DNA of 32,793 nucleotides from GCA-2746795 sp964643965. GTDB taxonomy: Bacteria; Chloroflexota; Anaerolineae; Promineifilales; Promineifilaceae. Shown here one piece after another: positions 7,951 to 15,927 of the stretch; the stretch's first letter is position 1; every line of letters begins with the position of its first letter. A program made the translations under genes and the position numbers. The notes beneath the pieces are model-generated. The model had not been told where the DNA came from, did not search any database, and was given only the letters and a program-made list of their open reading frames with translations. The stretch covers positions 1-32,793 of the forward strand of contig CAZXVH010000053.1 in NCBI GenBank assembly GCA_964643965.1. Direction: 5' to 3'.

Positions 7951-9236
7951 ACCGCTGCTGGTTTTTGCGGCGGCGTAGCCCAAAAAGCGGCGATGGCTAA
8001 GGGTATGAGCAGGGCGATGAAGAGGGTCAAAGAAAACTGGTAACTGCCGAAAAAATCGTAGGTCACACCCATGATAAACGGCCCGGCGCTGCTGGCGGCC
8101 ACCATGACCATGGAAACGCTGCCCCGAATACTGCCCAAAAAGTCACGGCCATAATAGCGCACCCACACCGTATTTGTCACCGCGCCAAACAAACCCTGCC
8201 CCACGCCAATCAAAAGGGCATACCCCTGGGCTATCAGCACAGAATCGGCGCGACTGAGCGTGCCAATGCCAGCCGTAATGGTCAAGACACAAACGGCCGT
8301 TAACCAATGCAAAGGGATATGGTCGGCCAGGGCGCCGCCGATCAACTGGGTGACGGCCAACGCCAGGGCCAGGGTGGTATAGGTGGCAGCGGCATGGGCG
8401 TCGGTCAAGCCCTGGCTGGTGAAAATGGACACGATGTTGAAGAAAACGGCCGTTACGATCATCGAAAAAGCCGCAGAAACCGCCAACAAAATCCAATAGG
8501 CGCGGGTATGCTGCGCTTCTCTCAGACTGAATGAGATTTCAGGTTTTGTTTCTGCTTGTAGGCGCACCGTTTCGGCTGAAGAACGGCCGTCTAGTAATTG
8601 GCCCACGTCTTCTGGCCGGTTCCGATACAGCACCAAGAGCAAAGGCAGCATGATCAGCCAAATCAACACACCCAACACCCCATACGCCCCGCGCCAGCCA
8701 AATTGCTGAATCAGCAGCAAAATAAAGGGCGGAATCAAGGCGATAGCGCCAGCATAGCCAGCGCTCATCACGCCCGCCACCGTGCCCAGACGCCCCTGAA
8801 ACCACATAGCCACGGTGTTGTTTGCCATCAAAGAGAGCGCCCCCTGCCCCAACAGCCGCAGGCAGAAGAAAGCCAGAAACAGCATCAGCAGCGTTTGCAC
8901 CTGGCCCATAAAAATGCAGGCCAGCCCCAGTAAGATAACCACAAAAAACATGACCCGGCGTATGCCAAAACGATCCATCAAGCCACCGATATAGGATTGG
9001 GGCAAGGCAGCCAGCAAAGTGCCCACCATGTAGGCGCCCGTTAACTGGCTATGGCTCAAGCCCAACGCCTCTTGGAAATAGGGGTTGAAAATGGAGATGC
9101 CAAACGTTTGCCCCGGGCTGGTGGCGATGGCGGCCAGCATGGCAATGAGCAGCATCACCCAGCCATAATAAAAGGGAAGGCGTCTGGCGAGACGTTGGGA
9201 TGGTTCTTTAAAGAGTGCGGCGGCGGTGAATGACAT
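7947..9236 (-). CDS. MFS transporter (monocarboxylate/oxalate-formate-like)
   Basis: A 429-residue membrane transporter with about 12 helices. The loop 2-3 signature is present as GGLMDRFGIRRVM (about residues 84-96), and helix 1 contains YYGWVMLLIAMLAAIATSPGQTFGISIF. This 'yYGWvml...a...s.GqtfgiSvF' pattern is common in the MCT/oxalate-formate antiporter branch, suggesting a small organic acid as substrate, but that is a guess. A cytoplasmic loop at about residues 205-235 separates the two six-helix halves. AAAGG lies five bases upstream of the ATG. It converges with the EamA gene, with a four-base overlap. The 265 bases upstream separate it from the divergent NifX-like gene. Confidence 0.87.
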   Translation of the reverse strand: MSFTAAALFKEPSQRLARRLPFYYGWVMLLIAMLAAIATSPGQTFGISIFNPYFQEALGLSHSQLTGAYMVGTLLAALPQSYIGGLMDRFGIRRVMFFVVILLGLACIFMGQVQTLLMLFLAFFCLRLLGQGALSLMANNTVAMWFQGRLGTVAGVMSAGYAGAIALIPPFILLLIQQFGWRGAYGVLGVLIWLIMLPLLLVLYRNRPEDVGQLLDGRSSAETVRLQAETKPEISFSLREAQHTRAYWILLAVSAAFSMIVTAVFFNIVSIFTSQGLTDAHAAATYTTLALALAVTQLIGGALADHIPLHWLTAVCVLTITAGIGTLSRADSVLIAQGYALLIGVGQGLFGAVTNTVWVRYYGRDFLGSIRGSVSMVMVAASSAGPFIMGVTYDFFGSYQFSLTLFIALLIPLAIAAFWATPPQKPAAV

Positions 9237-9370
9237 AAAAGCCTTTCTATTTTGAAGAGAGGATAAGATGTGGCAATGATACCTCCGTTCTGTTAGTGGG
9301 GAAAACGGCCGTTTTCATATACACTCATTGCCAAGCTGGAAATTAAAAGCGTCCCGCGCCCCTATAGAAA

Positions 9371-9451
9371 TTTTCTATCAGCTTCGATAGAAAAGAAAAA
9401 TGCAGAAGGTGATGAAAAACACTTATCGAAATACACTTCATTCCCTATAGT
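9371..9451 (+). promoter_or_regulatory. Inverted repeat and possible promoter upstream of NifX-like gene
   Basis: TTTTCTATC (9371-9379) and GATAGAAAA (9386-9394) form a perfect 9-bp inverted repeat around six bases, about the size of a repressor operator. Downstream, TTATCG (9423-9428) and TATAGT (9446-9451) are 17 bases apart and could be -35 and -10 boxes for the gene at 9502. The -35 match is weak. Which regulator would bind is unknown. Confidence 0.35.
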
Positions 9452-9501
9452 CAAGCTGCGAACGAATTCTGGAAAATAAAGATAAGCAATAGGTATGTGA
9501 C

Positions 9502-9954
9502 ATGAACATTGCAGTGGTAACAGATGACGGCAAAACGATAAGCGCTCACTTTGGCCGAGCCACAAAATACGCAGTTTATACGATAGACGATGGGCAAATC
9601 ATAGCCCAGGAATTGCGTGATAAGGTGGGACATCGTGATTTTGCCCACGAGTCGCACGATGACCACGACCATGAACATGACCACGACCATGAACATGACC
9701 ACGACCACGACCATGACCACGACCACGACCATGGGCACGGACACGGCCGCCATTCGGCGGAAAAGCATCAGCGCATGTTTGCCGCCATCCTCGATTGCGA
9801 CATGTTGTTGGCGCGAGGCATGGGGCAGGGCGCTTACGCCGGCTTGGCCCAAGCTGGTATTCGCCCGGTGCTGACAGATATTGCGGAGGTGGCAACGGCC
9901 GTTACCGCTGTCATCGAAAACAAAATTGTAGATCACCCGGAGCGCCTTCATTAA
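9502..9954 (+). CDS. NifX/NifB-domain protein with His/Asp-rich insert
   Basis: A 150-residue protein of the dinitrogenase iron-molybdenum cofactor (Nif-X/NifB C-terminal) domain family. The start MNIAVVTDDGKTISAHFGRA is diagnostic. The C-terminal part (CDMLLARGMGQGAYAGLAQAGI...) also fits. Between the halves, residues about 49-82 are almost only His and Asp with some Glu and Gly, written by repeated gaccacgaccat codons. Such inserts bind divalent metals (Ni, Zn, Co, Cu). No nif gene is nearby, so a nitrogenase role is unlikely. Metal carriage or storage is a better guess. It ends one base before the next ATG, so it is probably cotranscribed with the thioredoxin-VKOR gene. The His-Asp repeat may be length-variable between strains. 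Confidence 0.85.
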   Translation: MNIAVVTDDGKTISAHFGRATKYAVYTIDDGQIIAQELRDKVGHRDFAHESHDDHDHEHDHDHEHDHDHDHDHDHDHGHGHGRHSAEKHQRMFAAILDCDMLLARGMGQGAYAGLAQAGIRPVLTDIAEVATAVTAVIENKIVDHPERLH

Positions 9955-9955
9955 C

Positions 9956-11155
9956 ATGCCTGCTCGAAAATTAAGACTCCTCTTTTTTTTAGTGGCGCTG
10001 GTGGGCAGCCTGCTGTTTAATTTGCCGGTTTCTGCCCAGGAAGCGGACGCTGAGACGTCCGTCGTCCACGCCGTCTTCTTTTATTCGCCCACCTGCTCCC
10101 ACTGCCATGATGCGATCAACAATGTCTTGATTCCCTTGATGGCTGAATATGGCGAACGCCTGGCGGTGGTGGGTATTGATGTTTCTACCGAGGCTGGTAA
10201 CTATCTGTACAGCAGCGCCATCCTCTTTTACGAAGTGCCGGAAAACAGACGAGGCGTACCTACGCTGGTGGTGGCGGATACGGTGCTGGTCAGCAGCCTG
10301 GAAATTGAGAATGCCTTCCCGCAGATGGTTGAAGCGGGCCTGGAGGCCGGGGGCAACGAGTGGCCGGCCTTTCCCGGCATGGCCGAGGTCGCTGCCAGCC
10401 TGACGCCTACGCCAGAATCCGCATTGCCCACTACAACCCCCACCCCGGAAACGGCCGCAGTCGGGATAGCAGAAGTTGAGACGGCCGTTCCCCCCACGGC
10501 CGCACCCGTTCCCGCAGATACCACCGCCCAATCGCTGGAAACCATCGACACAACGACCATGTCTCAAGCGGCAGACGCGCCGCCGCCAGACCCCGTTGGT
10601 TTTGCCCTGGGCTGGCTGGTGTTGTTGGGGCTGCTGGTCGTGCTGCTGGTGGTAGTGTGGCAGGCAGGCGGCCATTGGGTGGCGCTCACCCAGGCAGACG
10701 CCGCCCTCAACACCACGACCGGGCGCCGTGTGCTGTTCTGGCTGCTTATTGGCCTGGGCTTGCTTGTGTCTGGTTATCTGGCATACGTGGAGACCACGCA
10801 AATCCAGGCCGTTTGCGGACCGGTGGGGGAATGCAATGTGGTGCAAAGCAGCCCCTATGCTCAAATCATGGGCATCCCCATCGCGGTGTTTGGCCTGCTC
10901 TTTTACCTGGCGCTGGCCGGTTTATGGCTGGCGCAGCGGTTTGAAAACGCATCCCGGCTGGTCGCGCCGGCGCTGGTCGCGCTGACCCTCTTTGGCGTCC
11001 TGTTTTCCCTTTATCTGACGCTGTTGGAACTGCTGGTGATCGGCGCCATTTGCGCCTGGTGTCTCGCCTCGGCGGTGGTAACGGGTTTGCTGTCCGTATT
11101 GGTGACGAGGTGGGCGGTGAAACGGCCGTTACCGTCATCAAACCTGCCTGAGTAA
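9956..11155 (+). CDS. Thioredoxin-like/VKOR fusion protein
   Basis: This is a predicted membrane enzyme for disulfide-bond formation in exported proteins. A signal peptide or anchor spans residues 1-27. A thioredoxin-fold domain follows, with FFYSPTCSHCHD (CxxC, Cys47 and Cys50) and a cis-Pro region RRGVPTLVV. A Pro/Thr-rich linker covers about 145-205. The C-terminal VKOR domain has about five helices, with Cys287 and Cys293 in CGPVGEC, NVVQSSPYAQIMGIPIAVFGL, and the quinone-site CAWC (Cys366, Cys369). In many bacterial VKORs the thioredoxin domain is C-terminal. Here it is N-terminal and likely extracytoplasmic. The stop of the NifX-like gene lies one base upstream, suggesting translational coupling. 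Confidence 0.88.
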   Translation: MPARKLRLLFFLVALVGSLLFNLPVSAQEADAETSVVHAVFFYSPTCSHCHDAINNVLIPLMAEYGERLAVVGIDVSTEAGNYLYSSAILFYEVPENRRGVPTLVVADTVLVSSLEIENAFPQMVEAGLEAGGNEWPAFPGMAEVAASLTPTPESALPTTTPTPETAAVGIAEVETAVPPTAAPVPADTTAQSLETIDTTTMSQAADAPPPDPVGFALGWLVLLGLLVVLLVVVWQAGGHWVALTQADAALNTTTGRRVLFWLLIGLGLLVSGYLAYVETTQIQAVCGPVGECNVVQSSPYAQIMGIPIAVFGLLFYLALAGLWLAQRFENASRLVAPALVALTLFGVLFSLYLTLLELLVIGAICAWCLASAVVTGLLSVLVTRWAVKRPLPSSNLPE

Positions 11156-11251
11156 CGGCAACAGACAAAAATGTAGCGGAATTGTCTGACCTTTCCTATA
11201 ATCCCCCACATCGAATCCCCCTCATCATCAGAGAATAACAGGAGTCTGGTT

Positions 11252-12127
11252 ATGTCCGCTTATCAAAACATCAAAGTTATCATCAACCCCGCCGCCGGCA
11301 AAGATGAACCTATTTTGCATACTCTCAACGAGGTCTTTAAACGCCACCAGGTAAAATATGATGTCAGCCTCACGCGCCAGTTTGGCGACGCTACCCGCTT
11401 GGCGCAAGAGGCGGCGGCCAGCGGCAAATACGACCTGGTAACCGCGTATGGCGGCGATGGCACCCAAATGGAGATCGCCAACGGCATGAAAGGCAGCGGT
11501 GTGCCCATGGCTATCCTGCCCGGCGGCACCGGCAACGCCATGGCCTTTGAACTGGGCATTTCCCGTAAATTGCGGGAAGCGGCGGAACTGATCTGCACCA
11601 GCCAAAAACTAAAATCCGTAGACCTGGCTAAGGCAGACGACACTTATTTTATGCTGCGCCTCTATTCCGGCGTGGAAGAGGAACAAAAAACGAGCCGTGA
11701 GCAAAAAGACAAATACGGCATCCTGGCTTATCCGCTTTCGGTGGTGGAAATGGGCCGCGACCTGAACCGCGCCCGCTATAAACTGACGATTGACGGCGAG
11801 GTGATTGAGGAAGAAGGGGTGGCTTGTTTTGTGATCAATGCCGGCAGCATTGGCGGCGTCAGCCTCTCTTTTGATGAAAAAATTGATGTGAGTGATGGCA
11901 TGCTGGATGTATTTATGATCAATACCAGCCTCTCCAGCCTGGCGGCGGCGGCCGACCGCTTCTTGTCCATAGACACGGAGCGGGCCAGGCTGCATTATTG
12001 GCGCGGCAAAGAGATTGTGATGGTAGCTGACCCCCCGCAAACGATTTGGGTCGATGGGGAATTATTAGGGCCGACGCCGCTGACGATAACGGCCGTTCCC
12101 GGCGCAGTGCAGATCGTGATTCCCTAA
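11252..12127 (+). CDS. Diacylglycerol kinase-family lipid kinase
   Basis: This is a soluble or membrane-associated kinase that phosphorylates a lipid such as diacylglycerol with ATP. The 291 residues match the YegS/DgkB/BmrU family. It begins with KVIINPAAGK, the nucleotide-binding GGDGT is at about residues 67-71, and PGGTGNAMA follows at about 90. The second domain carries INAGSIGG and DGMLDVFMI, and the end VDGELLGPTPLTITAVPGAVQIVIP is typical. AGGAG lies seven bases before the ATG. A TATAAT at 11197-11202 could be a -10 box, but I see no convincing -35. The stop overlaps the converging LysR gene by four bases. The exact lipid substrate cannot be told. Confidence 0.9.
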   Translation: MSAYQNIKVIINPAAGKDEPILHTLNEVFKRHQVKYDVSLTRQFGDATRLAQEAAASGKYDLVTAYGGDGTQMEIANGMKGSGVPMAILPGGTGNAMAFELGISRKLREAAELICTSQKLKSVDLAKADDTYFMLRLYSGVEEEQKTSREQKDKYGILAYPLSVVEMGRDLNRARYKLTIDGEVIEEEGVACFVINAGSIGGVSLSFDEKIDVSDGMLDVFMINTSLSSLAAAADRFLSIDTERARLHYWRGKEIVMVADPPQTIWVDGELLGPTPLTITAVPGAVQIVIP

Positions 12128-13050
12128 CCAGAAGCCAGGCTCAATAAATCAGCATTGGCGGCATCGTGGATGAAGCCCCAAAACGCCAGTTGCGGCCGGT
12201 AAGGCGTATCCAGGCTGCGCCGGATCATATAAAGCGTCCGTTTCAAGTTCATGCCCACCACCGGCACAGCCACTACACTACCTTGCGCCAGCGCCCAGGA
12301 AGCCGCCAAGGTTGAGACAAAAGAGACGCCAAAGCCAGCCTCCACTGTCTTGACAATGGCTTCCGCATTGCCCAATTCCAGGAAAATAGTCAAATCAGCC
12401 AAAGCAATATCGTGCCGGGCCAGTTCCTTCAATAAGACACGGTGGGTGCCAGAAGTTGGTTCGCGCATGAGCAATGGTTGGTCCAATAGATCGGCCGGTT
12501 CCACCGCTTCACGGCCGGCCCAGGGATGCGCCGCCGGCGCGATCAAGGCGATATGATCGCTAAAAAATTTCTGGCACTCAAAGCCTTGCGTGCATAAATC
12601 ATAACTGCTGACAACCGCCAGATTCGCTTCTTCCTCTAACAGCCTGGGTATCACATGCTGCGGGGTACAGGTCAGAATGCTCATTTGAATGCCTGGATAG
12701 CGCTGGCAAAAGCGAGCCGCCAATTGGGGCAAGACATACTTGCCCGCTGTGGTGCTGCACGCCACCCGCAGAGTGCCCACAATCTTGTCGTGCAGCGAAG
12801 CCATTATCTCTTGGGTTTCCAGCGCTTGATGAATGAGCTTGCGCGCCCGAGGCAGGAGCAGCCGTCCCGCCTCGGTGAGGGTCAGGTTTTGCCCGGAACG
12901 TTCAAAGAGCAGGACGCCTAAGGTTTGCTCCAACTCTTTGATGCGGTGGCTGATGGTGGGCTGCGTCAGTTGTAAGCGGCGGGCGGCTTTTGAGAAGCTC
13001 ATGAATTCAGCCGCGTAAATAAAAGCTTCTAGTTTTACCAGTTCTATCAT
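12124..13050 (-). CDS. LysR-family transcriptional regulator
   Basis: A 308-residue DNA-binding regulator. The N-terminal winged helix-turn-helix (residues about 1-60) reads FSKAARRLQLTQPTISHRIKELEQTLGVLLFER. A linker helix and a periplasmic-binding-protein-like effector domain follow (about 90-300: GTLRVACSTTAGKYVLPQLAARF). The 'GTLRVACSTTAGKYVLP' start of the effector domain is seen in CysB/CbbR/YeiE-like members, so a small anion or metabolite may be the ligand. It lies 20 bases after the universal stress protein on the same strand. Unlike many LysR genes it is not divergent from its neighbour, so its target is not obvious. It could act on the transporter-stress protein operon it ends. Confidence 0.9.
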   Translation of the reverse strand: MIELVKLEAFIYAAEFMSFSKAARRLQLTQPTISHRIKELEQTLGVLLFERSGQNLTLTEAGRLLLPRARKLIHQALETQEIMASLHDKIVGTLRVACSTTAGKYVLPQLAARFCQRYPGIQMSILTCTPQHVIPRLLEEEANLAVVSSYDLCTQGFECQKFFSDHIALIAPAAHPWAGREAVEPADLLDQPLLMREPTSGTHRVLLKELARHDIALADLTIFLELGNAEAIVKTVEAGFGVSFVSTLAASWALAQGSVVAVPVVGMNLKRTLYMIRRSLDTPYRPQLAFWGFIHDAANADLLSLASG

Positions 13051-13070
13051 AAAGGAAACCTCGCTGCCTT

Positions 13071-13895
13071 TTATACGGGAATGACCAAAATGGGGCGGTC
13101 TACCTTCAGCACGATTTGGGCGGTGACATCTTCCAGTAAAAAGCGCTGCCAGCCGCCGGTGGGATGCGCCCCAATGACGACGAGGTCATAACGGCCGCTT
13201 GTCGCTTCTGCTAAAATTTCATTCACCACCAGGCCATGCCGCACCAGCGGCGCTGCCGCCACATCCTTCTGGTGTAAAAATTGTACGCCGTGGCTTAATA
13301 ATGCCCCTTCTGGTGACTGGACATCCATTAATTCTTCAGCGCCGGCTTGCAGCTGCTGCCCAGGGATGCCCGGAGCGGCGGCAATTTGAGACATGACATG
13401 CAGCACGGTGACAGTGGTCGCATGAGCCAGCAGATTCGGAAGCTGCTGCGAGAGGCGTTCCGCGAGATTGGGGGAGGCAAAGATGCTGTCGCACACCAAA
13501 ATCTGGTCCAAGGAGTGCGGCTCTTCTTTGGCAATGAGAACCGGGCAGGGCTGGTGGGCAATGATACGCAGCGCCGTTGGCCCTAAAATACGAGAAATCA
13601 GGTTGTGCTGCGGCCGTTCGCCGATGATCAACAAGTCATAATGGCCGGCCAGCGCTTCTGCCACGATTTGTTCGCTGGCGTCACCGATGCGGATTTTGGT
13701 GTGCAGGGGAGAAACGGCCGTTTGTAAAATATCGGCCGCCTCCTGCAATAATAAAGTAGCTGCCGCCTCTTCTTCCTTGTCCTTAATCACCGTCAATATT
13801 GTGCCCGACACCGACTCTTTCTCCGCCAGGCGCACAACTTGATGCACCCCTAGTTGAGAATAGCCGGAACCGCCAACTGCAATAAGAATCTTCAT
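13071..13895 (-). CDS. Tandem universal stress protein (UspA x2)
   Basis: A 274-residue cytoplasmic protein with two UspA domains. Domain 1 spans about 1-140 (MKILIAVGGSGYSQLG to CPVLIAKEE), and domain 2 about 145-274 (ILVCDSIFASPNLAERL to RPILVIPV). Each half ends in the nucleotide-binding stretch: GERPQHNLISRILGPTALRI and GAHPTGGWQRFLLEDVTAQIV. The second lacks the canonical G-x9-G(S/T) pattern, so ATP binding there is uncertain. The frame opens at 13925, but GAGGTG lies just upstream of the ATG at 13895, so I start there. It follows the transporter gene by ten bases and precedes the LysR gene by 20. Three cotranscribed genes are likely, and USP proteins beside transporters often modulate them. 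Confidence 0.88.
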   Translation of the reverse strand: MKILIAVGGSGYSQLGVHQVVRLAEKESVSGTILTVIKDKEEEAAATLLLQEAADILQTAVSPLHTKIRIGDASEQIVAEALAGHYDLLIIGERPQHNLISRILGPTALRIIAHQPCPVLIAKEEPHSLDQILVCDSIFASPNLAERLSQQLPNLLAHATTVTVLHVMSQIAAAPGIPGQQLQAGAEELMDVQSPEGALLSHGVQFLHQKDVAAAPLVRHGLVVNEILAEATSGRYDLVVIGAHPTGGWQRFLLEDVTAQIVLKVDRPILVIPV

Positions 13896-13905
13896 TGTTT
13901 TCACC

Positions 13906-15063
13906 TCACACAAACAACAGAACAAAGGGGATCAATAAAATAACAAACATAAAAATAGCCAGGTTCCGATTATTGACCGTGATCCACTCCGCCCAATACA
14001 AAATGCCCTGTTGATAAGGCCGGTAAACCAGCGCCAGAATAACAGCAGAGACAATAGCGATACTGAGCATCTCCACCAGGACAACGGTGAAAGCTTGGGG
14101 ATTATCTAGCAGCACGGCCGCCAACAAGGTATCGACAAAGGTGGTGATGTTCGCCCCCATGATATAAGGAATCACATTTTCACGCCGCACAAAGCCCCGG
14201 TGGCTCAACGGCACCAAAATACTCAAAGAGACGCTGACTGACATGGAGACCATGGTCACGGCCGCTCCCAATAAAAACATAATCGCCGGCCGGTAGACAA
14301 CACGGGAAATGTGGCCTACCTGGCTCTCCTTAATCGCCATTTCTGGCAGACATTTATCAAACAGGTTAAAGCTGACCAGAATAATGCCCAATCCCACCAG
14401 AAACAAAGCCCAGCGAGGCAAGAAGGAGAGAAACAGGGCGGCAATCGGATCAAAAATCAAGTCGGTGAGCGAATTGAGCAGAGCGCCTGATTGCAACTGC
14501 ACCCCGTCTAACATGCCCGATTGCAGCAGCGCCAACCCCACAAACAACGCCAGCACATACGTGGTGCCTGTTACTGTCAACGAGAGCAGACCCATGCTCA
14601 GGCTGGTCGATTTATTGCGACCGCGCAGGACATAGATAAAGCCAATGAACAAGACGATGAAGCTGGCTCCCAGGCGGCTGCCGGTGATCATGGTAAAGGC
14701 GCTTACCTGCGAAATAACGCCAGCGTCAAAGAAGGTGAGGGCGGCCGCTGCCACCGGGGAGCCGCTCATGACCAGATACGCAAAAAGCCAGCCGAACCCC
14801 AGGCTGTTGGCGGCGTTGGTGATGTTGAAGTTATCGCGCACCAACGGCGTCAGGGCGCCGGAGCCTTCTTTCATGAGGGTGATGGCCAACAAGAACAGAA
14901 ACAGGCTGACGATGAACAAGCTGATTTTTCGCCAGGAGATGCGCTGCATTGTTCTGGTGAACCGGCTTTGCGCCGCAGCGGGCGGGGCTGGCAGCGCGCC
15001 GGCTTCTACCAGTGGGTTGTCTGTGGGTTTCAAATCGCTCTCTGGTAATTCATTCATACGCAC
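13906..15063 (-). CDS. Na/Pi-cotransporter-like membrane protein
   Basis: A 385-residue membrane protein with about eight to ten helices. Two related segments stand out: LVMSGSPVAAAALTFFDAGVISQVSAFTMITGSRLGASF (about 95-135) and VTMVSMSVSVSLSILVPLSHRGFV...NVIPYIMGANITTFVDTLLAA (about 250-305). The 'S-S-S' helix followed by a 'i.GaNi.T' segment is the inverted-repeat signature of the Na+/phosphate cotransporter family (PF02690). The usual QSSS is changed to SGSP and SMSVS, so the transported ion may differ. The frame opens at a GTG (15063), with an ATG two codons on (15057). AAGGAGG at 15068-15074 can serve either. No PhoU domain is fused. It heads a run with the stress protein and the LysR regulator. 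Confidence 0.75.
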   Translation of the reverse strand: MRMNELPESDLKPTDNPLVEAGALPAPPAAAQSRFTRTMQRISWRKISLFIVSLFLFLLAITLMKEGSGALTPLVRDNFNITNAANSLGFGWLFAYLVMSGSPVAAAALTFFDAGVISQVSAFTMITGSRLGASFIVLFIGFIYVLRGRNKSTSLSMGLLSLTVTGTTYVLALFVGLALLQSGMLDGVQLQSGALLNSLTDLIFDPIAALFLSFLPRWALFLVGLGIILVSFNLFDKCLPEMAIKESQVGHISRVVYRPAIMFLLGAAVTMVSMSVSVSLSILVPLSHRGFVRRENVIPYIMGANITTFVDTLLAAVLLDNPQAFTVVLVEMLSIAIVSAVILALVYRPYQQGILYWAEWITVNNRNLAIFMFVILLIPFVLLFV

Positions 15064-15163
15064 GGAACCTCCTTTTTTGGATTCTCTTCGCTGCGACCTG
15101 AGCCGTATGCCGCTGTCGCACTTCCGGGTTTGCGACGTTTGGCGACGTTAAATACGGGCAGTC

Positions 15164-15211
15164 TACAGCGCAGCCTACAGCGCAGCCTACAGCGCCGCCC
15201 TCAGCGCAGCC
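15164..15211. repeat. 12-base tandem repeat over the ParA stop codon
   Basis: Four 12-base units of the form TACAGCGCAGCC (the third and fourth slightly changed) run across the end of the ParA gene. The stop codon lies in the second and third units. Each exact unit, read on the minus strand, supplies another TAG after Ala-Ala-Leu, so loss or gain of a unit would alter the C-terminus little. Confidence 0.8.
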
Positions 15212-15927
15212 CACAGCGCTTCATAAGCCAGGGCGGCGTCGGAACGAGGGGCAAAGGCGGGCACCGGCTCCCGGTATAATCCCATCTGCTCCACCTGTGA
15301 CAGATAGGGGATGGAGACGGGCAACGCTCCCCGTAGTTTCTGCGGCATCTGTTCGCTCAATTCTTTGTGCAGCTTTTTACGGCCGTCTACCATCGACAAA
15401 AAGGTGAAGATATTTTTGCTTTTGTACTGGTTGTCGTCCAGAAAATCGAGCAGCTGCAAGTGGGCGCGCAGGGAGAGGGTGGTGGGGATGAGCGGGGTCA
15501 GGAGGTAGTCTGAAGCCTTGAAGATATTTTCGGCCAGGAGGTTGATGGTGGGCGGGCAGTCGAGGAAAATGAATTCATACTCTTTACGCAGCGGCTTCAA
15601 CACTTTGCGCAGGCGGTTGGTTGGTTTTTTCTGGTCGTAAAAGGTGAGGTCGAGGTTGCGATGGGAGAAATCGGCGGGCAGCAGGTCTAAGAGGGGGTAG
15701 TCGCTGCCTTTGATGGCGTCGGCTATGGCCTGGCCGGGTTGGCTGAAGCCCCGCGCCTGTTTCTTGAGTTTGGGTTTGATGCGGAAGTAGAAGGTGGCCG
15801 AGCTTTGGGGGTCGAGATCGATGAGCAGGGTGGGGGCGCCGCTTTGCGCGGCCAGGTAGGCCAGGTTAACGGCCGTTGCCGTTTTGCCCACGCCCCCTTT
15901 ATTGCTGTAAAGGGCGATGATGGTCAT
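15187..15927 (-). CDS. ParA-family ATPase
   Basis: A 246-residue P-loop ATPase of the ParA/MinD/Soj group. The deviant Walker A motif KGGVGKT is at residues 10-16, with the signature Lys at 10. LLIDLDPQSSATFYF (about 36-50) is the Walker A' region, and FIFLDCPPTINLLAENIF (about 114-131) is Walker B. No ParB gene or parS-like site is visible, so it is probably not a chromosome-partition pair. Orphan ParAs may position other cargo on the nucleoid or poles. Its ATG overlaps the stop of the CHAD gene by four bases (ATGA), so the two are cotranscribed and translationally coupled. A link with CHAD-bound polyphosphate bodies is conceivable but unproven. Confidence 0.9.
   Translation of the reverse strand: MTIIALYSNKGGVGKTATAVNLAYLAAQSGAPTLLIDLDPQSSATFYFRIKPKLKKQARGFSQPGQAIADAIKGSDYPLLDLLPADFSHRNLDLTFYDQKKPTNRLRKVLKPLRKEYEFIFLDCPPTINLLAENIFKASDYLLTPLIPTTLSLRAHLQLLDFLDDNQYKSKNIFTFLSMVDGRKKLHKELSEQMPQKLRGALPVSIPYLSQVEQMGLYREPVPAFAPRSDAALAYEALWAALRAAL

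Noticed and set aside
9451..9957. Open frame on minus strand with VVVVMVVVVV stretches, opposite the NifX-like gene
   Set aside because: It is the antisense reading of the His/Asp codon repeat. The plus-strand protein has a clear family start and end.
11197..11202. TATAAT as promoter of the lipid kinase gene
   Set aside because: No -35 box at 16-18 bases. I mention it in the gene entry only.
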